The position numbers and the translations under genes are program-made. The notes under the pieces were generated by a model. That model worked only from the letters and a program-made list of their open reading frames with translations. It ran no database searches and was not told the DNA's origin. 64,000 nucleotides of DNA from NCBI GenBank assembly GCA_958295665.1, contig OY282559.1, positions 256,622,461 through 256,686,460 of the forward strand, in the 5' to 3' direction. The DNA comes from Tipula vernalis. Lineage: Eukaryota > Arthropoda > Insecta > Diptera > Tipulidae. Positions 57,064 through 64,000 of this stretch are shown piece after piece; within the stretch, counting starts at the first letter, position 1; the number at the start of each line of letters is the position of its first letter.

Positions 57064-57830
57064 AATTACACCGGGATGGCTGGTCTTCTCCAAAACCCTC
57101 TGTTTGTAGGTGTATTTTGCCCGTTCGTCTGGGAATTTTATATATTTTGCGCAGATCGTTTCTTCTAATGCTTGTGTTATCTCAGATACGGATCTGGAAA
57201 CAACTGATTGGTCCATGCTGTGTAACGATACATCACCGATAGTACGCTGGTATGACCCTGTCGCATAAAAATTCAGCACGGCCGCTAATCTCATCTCTAA
57301 GGCGATTTTTGTGTTCCGCTCTGCCGTTCAACACCGAGGTTTCATTTCATTAATTAAATATTCAAAAATGTCTTTGGATACACGAAATGATTCTAAAAAC
57401 CTAAAATCGAGGCAATCATCAAATAAGGCACTTTTATTAAAAACATGAGAAAAACTTACTTTTGATTTGATAGATCCATAAGATTATATCGATCTCTTAA
57501 AAATTTTCTTTCGAGATAATAATCAACGTTGTCTGTCTCGTCATCCGCAGGCTCGTTATCGACTCCAGAAATAACCAAAGCCACAGCAATGTCCATCATA
57601 AATTGTTTTTTTTTTAATAAAATCTTATAAAATTAATATTTATTTTAAGCTTGTATAACAACACAAAATGTCAAATTAAAATTGTTGTTGTTGTTTCAGC
57701 TTCGAAAAATGGTGGCCATATTGACGTATCACTTTGGAGTCGAAAATTTTACAACATGCCAACTATCACTTTTTCGAATCGATTTTTAAAGTCGATTCGA
57801 ATGAAAGTGATGGTACAACATCCCAGCCCT

Positions 57831-59575
57831 GGATTAAGTTTTTTTTATTTTAACTATAAATTGTTTACCTGTTTATTTTGTTAAAATAATATAATGTTTA
57901 TGATGAATGATAAAATAATCAATAAAAATAATTAATTGTTGTTGTTGCATCCAAAAATTATATATGGTTCATTGATCCAATTTATAATCCAAAATATGTC
58001 TCGACCGCTAAAAAACCAAACTTTATTTCTTCAAAACAAAATAAAGTGTAATTGATTTCGTTTTCCCTTACTCTAAATGATTATAATTTTCTTGTACAGG
58101 GAGAGGAATTGAAATCTCTAATTATAAAGGTAATAATCGATACACAATCAAATTTGAGAGCAATAAACATCAAAACGAAACGAAAACATAATTTTCTGAT
58201 GAGAGCAAATACATACAAAAAAGTAAATAAATACAATAAGTACTCAAATAACAATCACCACCATAGTGAAACCTATGCGTACCAAACAAAAAATAAAAAT
58301 AATTAAACAACAAAATCTTAATCCCATAAGAAAGCCATAAGTTGAATCTTATTAAAAATAAAACCAAATATTAAATATTTAAAACAAAAAAAAAAAAATT
58401 AATGTTAAACTTGCCGGGAATCATCAACCGAAAATTTACTAAACTTATCCATACTAAGGAGAAAGCTAACGATTACGTCACTCGATCTGTTTACCACTTG
58501 TTCCGGCAATGACTCATGGGTTGTCGTCTCAACACCCGCAAAAAATGGCTCAATTCGTGAATTTCTTCGAAAGAGGAGGAGTTTTTCCGCCTCGGCATCC
58601 GTATGCTGCCTGGAAGATGGGCAAAAGTTGTGATTGCGATTTCCCGAAAAATTTTATTTCTCGAGAAACCGAGAGTATGTTTCTCGCGAAATTCTTGAGA
58701 ATTTTTCTATTTTTTAAATTACTAAAATTTTATCAATAAAATACTTAATTATTTTGATTTATTTGAGGTTTCCTAACGAAGAAACATTTTTTCATTTTGA
58801 GCTAAAGTACAGAGCGAAGAGTAAACAGAGCTTTGTTTTTTGCATTCATGCTCTTGAAAAAATCACAAAATTTGGGAATCCACAAAAGGTACAACATTAC
58901 AATCCGGTATCGTTTTGTTGACAAAACCCTCTCATTACTACATAATGGTTAACCACAAAAAGGTGCGTCGAATGCAAGACACCCGATTCCCCTATCTGGT
59001 AGGGGCTCGAGTAATTTGAAAAGTCAAGAAAAACCGTGCAAAGAAAAAAAGCCTGGCGGACCTACTAAGGTAGATTGGACAACAAATGGAAGGCTAAGAG
59101 TTGTACTTTAAGGTAGGAGATTTTATAGATCGGTTTTTAAGAGAATTTTTGTTAATGGTTGGAATAAAAGCAATCACGAATCAGCTTTGTTAAATGACAC
59201 TTATCTCTTCATAACTGATTTAAAAATGAATGAGTCCATTAATTTTATTAATGATTTTAGCCCAAAAAATGAATATATTAAGGCCTCTTGATGGAGAAAG
59301 CCAGTCTTGTACTCTCTATATAGGATTAATGAAAAAATCACCAACTATAAATTATTTCGATTTTGATGAATAATTTTAAATTCAGTATCGACTACACATG
59401 AATTTAAAAAAAAAATTATTTCTTAATCTAATGATGTCGGATTATTATTCGTCTGACGATTATGGTTTTTCATTTTCAATTTGTCGTTCTTAGAAGGCTG
59501 TTAAAGGACCGGTGTGAAGTTTTTAACGCATTTTTACCACATTTTGTGCGAGTATGTATTTGGGTAACATTTGTC
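57831..59575. other. Stretch without a recognised gene
   Basis: AT-rich. Points of note: an imperfect fold-back of TTTCTCGAGAAACC and GTTTCTCGCGAAA at 58660-58692, and a short GC-rich hairpin CCCCTATC/GGTAGGGG at 58990-59007. Short ORFs are low-complexity. No element ends were matched. Confidence 0.4.
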
Positions 59576-59804
59576 CCTTTCAGGTTCCGCAACATATTGG
59601 CTTTGAAAATTAACTGATGGAAAAATCGACGGCATTCAAGAAGCAACATGTTTATTTCAGACAACATGTCTGCCAACAATTAGCGGACCTGTTTGAACCC
59701 TAAGCTTTGACATTTAATTATGGAAAGAGAGACAGTTCAAAAGTTATCCAACTAACTTTCCATCAGTTAATTTTGAAAGCCAACATGTGGCGGAACCTGA
59801 AAGG
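59576..59804. repeat. 229-bp MITE with ~48-bp inverted ends
   Basis: The left end CCTTTCAGGTTCCGCAACAT, then ATTGGCTTTGAAAATTAACT, is mirrored by the right end, whose complement reads CCTTTCAGGTTCCGCCACAT. The centre is noncoding. The related half-copy at 41640-41795 shows it is a family. No clear target duplication. Confidence 0.85.
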
Positions 59805-61821
59805 TCCCAATTTACTCTATAATTTTATTTGACGGAAACTTCAATAGTAAAAACGAATTGGAATAAAAGGAGGACCTCATAAAGATCAAATTTTAAATTT
59901 TCAAGTCGGCGAAAATGCAGGGGCGGAGTAAAAAGTAAACGGAACGGATATCATTGTATTTGAACGGATATCATTTTGTTTCCATGTTTGAATGGAAAAC
60001 CCTATAGAATTAAAGATTTTCAAGAATTAACGCGAGAATTCGGAAAATTCGATCTAACAAAAAATATTAAATAATAAATTCAGAAGGGAGCATGAAATTT
60101 TAGAAAATATGAACGTGTACGAAATTTTAAACTGAATTAAATAATGTGTCCCCAGAGTTGCAATTCCAGTGGGAGTTGTTCTGCCTGGTATTGCCAACCT
60201 CCTTCTTTTGTATGCGCAAGCCACCCCACCACGATAGGACAATGATCTTGGAGTGATTGACTCATTTAGATATGATGCGAAAGGAAGACATCAATCAGGC
60301 TTTTTAAATCTATACGTGGTATTCTATTATTAAGGCTTCATTGTATAGTTGTAAAATAATCAAAATTGTTTGGCCCCCTTATGTAAAATATAACAGAAAT
60401 TTAAAGCGTTTTTACCAAATTTTTGCAGTTGTCCAGCAATTAAAATAGATTGAAACTTTATCACATCTAATTTTATTTGAGTAATTTAATCGGATTCAAA
60501 TTATAAATTTTCAATCAAATCCTCAAATATCCAATTTATAAATAATTCAAATAATTATTTTGTTTATATCTAAAATATTTCCCTTTCTTATAAAATGATT
60601 TATTTTTCGTAACATTGTTTTGCTGAATTTTTTTTTTAATCATAGGAAATCCCGAAAAAACCACAAAAACAACTCATTTGAATTAATGAGCAAATTACCT
60701 ATGCAAATAATTCAGGAGCTTAATGTTTAACTGGTTTCACTTCCGTTGATTCAGTTAATTCCGATTATTTTGTTAATTCACACATTAAATTTTGGAATAT
60801 ACACATTGGCTTACTGTAAACACCATTTTTTGAATATGGACTCAGCTGATAAATTTAGAAATATAAATTCTTTTAGAATCTGGCCAACAAATTACGAATA
60901 AAATGTTTTTATTCCAACCATTCACATAAGAAAAAAAAACCCAAAAGAAGATTGCATTCAATTTTGAATAAGTTTATTCTTTAGTTGTGAAATTCATGAC
61001 ATATTATTTATGCTATCAGCTTCAGCTCTATTTAGGTCAAATTAATAAGTTCTGACGATAAATTACCGGTTAAACGACATTCACGATGCCGGTTTGACGA
61101 TAATCGAACGATCCGTCAAAAATCGAACGGCCACTGATTTCATGGTGACGCCCCAAATGTTGTCCTCTATGACCCCTTATTCAAATAAAATTACAGATTT
61201 TAAAATTTCCGAGGTAAAAACATTATTTCTCAAGAAACAAGAATTCCGAAACTTATTTGTACTCCCAACATATTCCAAGAATTTTTAATAGGCGGTTTTA
61301 CCGTAGAAATTCAGATTTTATGCTCTATTAGTTTTTCAAAACATAGTCAGCCTGTAAAAATGTAATTTGGTATTGTGGACGGTTTGGGCAGTAATGGCTC
61401 AACCAGCGAATCAGTAAAACTTAACGTAATAATGCGATAAATGGGTTTTGCTTGTTACTGGCCAGCGAAATTTTAACAACTTTTTCGTTCAGTTTCGTTA
61501 AATATATCTGTCACTTAACAGAGCGAAAAATTACGTGCAAACTAAAGGAAACGTCAAATACCATCAAATAGTCATCTTGCTTATTCAAATATTTTTATTA
61601 TTCTCGGTAAACATTTTATCAGTAAGTAAAATTAATTTTCTTAATAAAATTAATTGTGAATCATTTTATAGTAAATTTTTTGTAATGGGTTTCCACATTT
61701 TATTTAAAATAAAATGTAAAATAATTTCGCAGTTTTTTTTGTTTATTGAGAACTTATAACCTCAAAAATATGTTTGTACATTTTTAAAATTTTATTGTAT
61801 TTTTGATTTAGACACCAAGAA
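59805..61821. other. Stretch without a recognised gene
   Basis: AT-rich. Around 60130-60250 a GC-richer patch is open on the minus strand (VACAYKRRRLAIPGRTTP); it looks conserved but has no family I know. The sequence from 61500 to 61821 should contain the promoter of the MADF gene. No element ends seen. Confidence 0.4.
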
Positions 61822-62418
61822 ATGGATTATTCTTCCCTAATTAGTGCTGTGGAAAACCACAAATGTCTTTACGATAAGACTGATAAATGTAATAAAAATA
61901 TTATATATAAGGAAAATCAATGGATCGAAATTGCAGAAGTCACTGGAATATCAAGTAAGTTAAAATCTTAATATTACATACATATGTAGTTACAAAGGTG
62001 AATTCCGTACTCTAACAATTTTTTTCCTTTTATTCATAGAAGATAATTGCAAGAAAAGATGGTTATATTTAAGAGAAAAATTGAATAAAGAATTAAAAAA
62101 ATATGATGGAACGGGTAGCGAGGCGGTCGTCGAGGAATGGCCATAATATGAAAGCCTTATGTTTTTAAAACCTTTGTAAACGTTTTTTTTTTTAGAACAA
62201 AATCGAATTCCAGCCACCTGATTATGGAATCCTGTGAGACAGACGACAGTGTTTCTGAGATTAGGTCGTTGAAACGGTCTAGAGTAGACCCCTTCGCCGA
62301 ATCCTGCTCAAAATTCAACGAGTATTTGGAAAGCTTCGAAGAAAGGCGAAAGGCTAAAGAGGTAGATCTGGACGACCAGTTCCTAAAAACTATTAAATTA
62401 TCAAGGATTGAAGGATAA
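61822..62418 (+). pseudogene. MADF-domain protein gene, two exons, lightly damaged
   Basis: Exon 1 (61822-61954) starts MDYSSLISAVENHKCLYDK and has QWIEIAEVTGIS; GTAAGT donor. Exon 2 (from 62040, acceptor TTCATAG) continues KDNCKKRWLYLREKLNKE and VVEEWP. This is a MADF domain of about 85 residues (I-x-x-V...LYD...W-x-x-IA...C-x-x-RW-x-x-LR...W), as in Adf-1-type DNA-binding proteins. A TAA (62144-62146) stands where the family has Tyr, and the frame shifts by one near 62160. The last frame, to 62418, has SLKRSRVDPFAESCSKF and ends DLDDQFLKTIKLSRIEG, resembling the start of a BESS tail. It could be a decayed host gene or an accessory gene of a transposon. The intron argues against a retrocopy. 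Confidence 0.7.
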
Positions 62419-64000
62419 AATGATTTGCCCGAGTCGTATAAAAATACGGCTCGAGGGTAAATAACAACATACATCACAAATTTAAGAGCGGAATATTTAA
62501 GTGAAGTAAACGGTACAGCAATTAAGCCTAGCCGACAAAATTAGAAAATAAGTATATGATAATATAATGTATAATGAAAAACGAGATATTTTAATACACT
62601 TTTAATAATTAATAATTAGTAATTATATTTTCATTAATAAAAATGAGATATTTTAAATAATAATTAATAATTATTTAATTATTAATGAAAACGAGTTATT
62701 TTAATACATTTTTAATAATTAATAATCAATAATTAATAATTAAAACGAGATATTTTAATACATTTTTAATTATTAATTATTTATTATTAAAAACGTATTA
62801 AAATATCTCGTTTTCATTAGTGAAAAAATACTTAAACGTATTAAGATTTGTTTTTATAAAAATGAAATAAAATAAGCCTTTTTTAATTCATTTTCAAAAT
62901 GAATTAAGGTATTTGTTTTAAAAATGAAATAATATAAGCCTTCCTTAATTCATTTTTGAGTTTTGTCATTTTCCTAAATCGCTTTTTTTAATTCATAGTT
63001 TAAAACAAAAAAAAATGAATAATATAAGTCGCAGCTGTTCATACAAAAATCAACTTTTTTAATTAATTTTTAAAGAACTTTCTTAGTTCAGCCGTTTTTA
63101 ATTCGGTACCCCTATAAGCACGATGAGTTACCGAATTAAAAAAGGCTGAATTAAAAAAAGATTTCTAAAAATGAATTGAAAAGTTGATTTTTGTATGAAC
63201 AGCTGCGACTTATATTATCCATTCTTTTTGTTTTAAATTATCAATTAAAAAAAGCGATTTAGAAAAAAGAGAAAACTCAAAAATGAATTAAGGAAGGCTT
63301 ATATTATTTCATTTTTAAAACACATACCTTAATTCATTTTGAAAATGAATTAAAAAAGGTTTATTTTATTTCATTTTATAAAAACATAATATAATAATAA
63401 TATAATTCGCTTAAGTATATTTTCATCAATGAAAACGTGATATTTTAATACATTTTTAATAATTAATAATCAATAATTAATAATAAATAATTAATAATTG
63501 ATAATTAATAACTAATAATAATTAATTGAGAATTAAGAATTAATAAGTAATGATTGATAATTAATAATTGTTTTTTTTTTCAATAATGAAAACAATATAT
63601 TTTAATATATTTTTAATAATTAGTCCTTAATAATCAATAATTAATAATTAATAAAATTATAATTAATGATTTACAATTAATAATTATTTTTTCATTAATG
63701 AAAATGATATATTTTAATACATTCAATTCAAATTTTATTATTCGCGTTTTCATTAATGAAAATACAAAATCAAAATTTCATCTATCTAAATTCATTTCCA
63801 AAACGAAATAAAAGAGGCTTATATTATTTCGTTTTATTAACATATATATTAATTCATTTTGAAAATGAATTAAGAAATGCCTTTATAAATTCATTTTGTC
63901 AAACTTTTTTATTTCTTTTTCAATTCAGATTTTAATTCATTTTTAAAATGAATTAAAAACGCTTATTTAAATTCAGAAAAAATAACTTTTTAAATTCAGT
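62419..64000. repeat. AT-rich nested palindromes, probably a large fold-back
   Basis: The centre is at about 63097-63145 (TTTTTAATTCGGTA ... TACCGAATTAAAAA). Matching arms run outward at least 250 bp each way: CGCAGCTGTTCATACAAAAA near 63032 and its complement near 63194, and CCTTCCTTAATTCATTTTTG near 62941 with its complement near 63278. Farther out both sides hold AATTAATAATTAATAATT runs. The 24-base unit TTAATTCATTTT-N-AAAATGAATTAA, itself palindromic, recurs at about 62886, 63332, 63850 and 63932. No genes. Confidence 0.75.

Larger units (their letters stand above)
53870..57599 (-). pseudogene. PIF/Harbinger DDE transposase, split by a LINE
   Basis: The minus-strand gene starts MMDIAVALVISGVDN at 57599; the first exon ends at a GTAAGT donor at 57460. 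The next part has SKDIFEYLINEM, a TGA, then MRLAAVLNFYATGSYQRTIG and ends KTSHPGV where the LINE begins (57063). It resumes at 54556 with IGCIDCTHVDIIAPREKEHI (first catalytic Asp), a TAA at 54456-54458, an intron, then FPGSTHDSAIWQVS (second Asp) and WLLSDSGYPLEQYLMTP, RNPIERCIGVMKNTFRCL and AALYNICI, the DDE_4 end with the Glu. It stops at 53870. With two stops and an insertion it is inactive. Confidence 0.88.
52626..57830. mobile_element. PIF/Harbinger DNA transposon, interrupted by a LINE
   Basis: It holds the two genes typical of the superfamily: a SANT/Myb-like protein (plus strand) and a DDE transposase (minus strand), meeting tail to tail at 53.8 kb. Proposed ends: GGGGCGAGATGTTGTA at 52626 and, on the other strand, GGGCTGGGATGTTGTA from about 57829; the similarity continues through TTCGA-rich words. 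A 3-bp target duplication could not be confirmed. Without the 2.5-kb LINE the element is about 2.7 kb. Confidence 0.8.

Noticed and set aside
58990..59007. Short GC hairpin that suggested a tRNA
   Set aside because: No tRNA-like arms or T-loop consensus around it.
60054..60242. Minus-strand ORF with VACAYKRRRLAIPGRTTP
   Set aside because: Only about 40 codons look coding; no family or splice structure could be supported.
1..64000. CRISPR arrays, bacterial operons, ribosome-binding sites, terminators
   Set aside because: The window is clearly eukaryotic (introns, retroelements); no regularly spaced short repeats with unique spacers were seen.

Overview
The window is a transposon graveyard from an AT-rich animal genome, almost certainly an insect and most likely a dipteran. 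Grounds: eukaryotic GT-AG introns, long A and T tracts, frequent short runs such as acatatgtacat, and a typical fly mix of elements (BEL/Pao, Ty3/gypsy, jockey-like LINEs, mariner, Tc1, piggyBac, hAT, PIF/Harbinger). I cannot name the species. No rRNA, tRNA, CRISPR or bacterial signal was seen.

Layout, left to right. 1-6302 is a three-layer nest: a Ty3/gypsy pol is cut by a piggyBac-like element at a TTAA, and the piggyBac is cut by a BEL element whose 697-bp LTR and gag run off the left edge. 9408-11760 holds broken coding sequence that reads like a YqaJ-type viral-recombinase nuclease, itself cut by a Tc1-like element (10196-10903) and a MITE (11317-11582). 13.9-14.4 kb holds strong hairpins. 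14844-22335 is a minus-strand Ty3/gypsy element of the tRNA-Lys-primed type, with gag, pol, primer site and one long LTR. 22598-24188 is a hAT (DUF659) transposase remnant, followed by a 199-bp tandem pair and a 47-bp near-perfect palindrome.

24.9-31.5 kb is mostly decayed sequence with an inverted pair of related coding fragments and a MITE at 31218-31464. 31863-36060 is a minus-strand LINE, split by a 1,985-bp terminal-inverted-repeat element (32274-34258) flanked by a 9-bp duplication. 36-39 kb holds a GC-richer island and one exon-like ORF with both splice sites (38814-39075). 39381-40326 is a dead mariner.

41820-49217 is a complete, young-looking LTR element: two 1,288-bp LTRs that look nearly identical, a 4-bp target duplication and a tRNA-Lys-type primer site. 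It encodes only Gag-like proteins and no recognisable pol, so it probably depends on a relative for reverse transcription and integration. 49.4-51.2 kb is a complex of minisatellites and ~110-bp repeats. 52626-57830 is a PIF/Harbinger element with both its genes (SANT/Myb-like protein and DDE transposase), the transposase being cut by a 2.5-kb LINE. 59576-59804 is a MITE. 61822-62418 is a MADF-domain gene with an intron and two lesions, next to about 1.4 kb of AT-rich nested palindromes reaching the right edge.

No confidently intact host gene was found. The best leads are the gag-only LTR element, the 9-bp-TSD TIR element and the YqaJ-like remnant.
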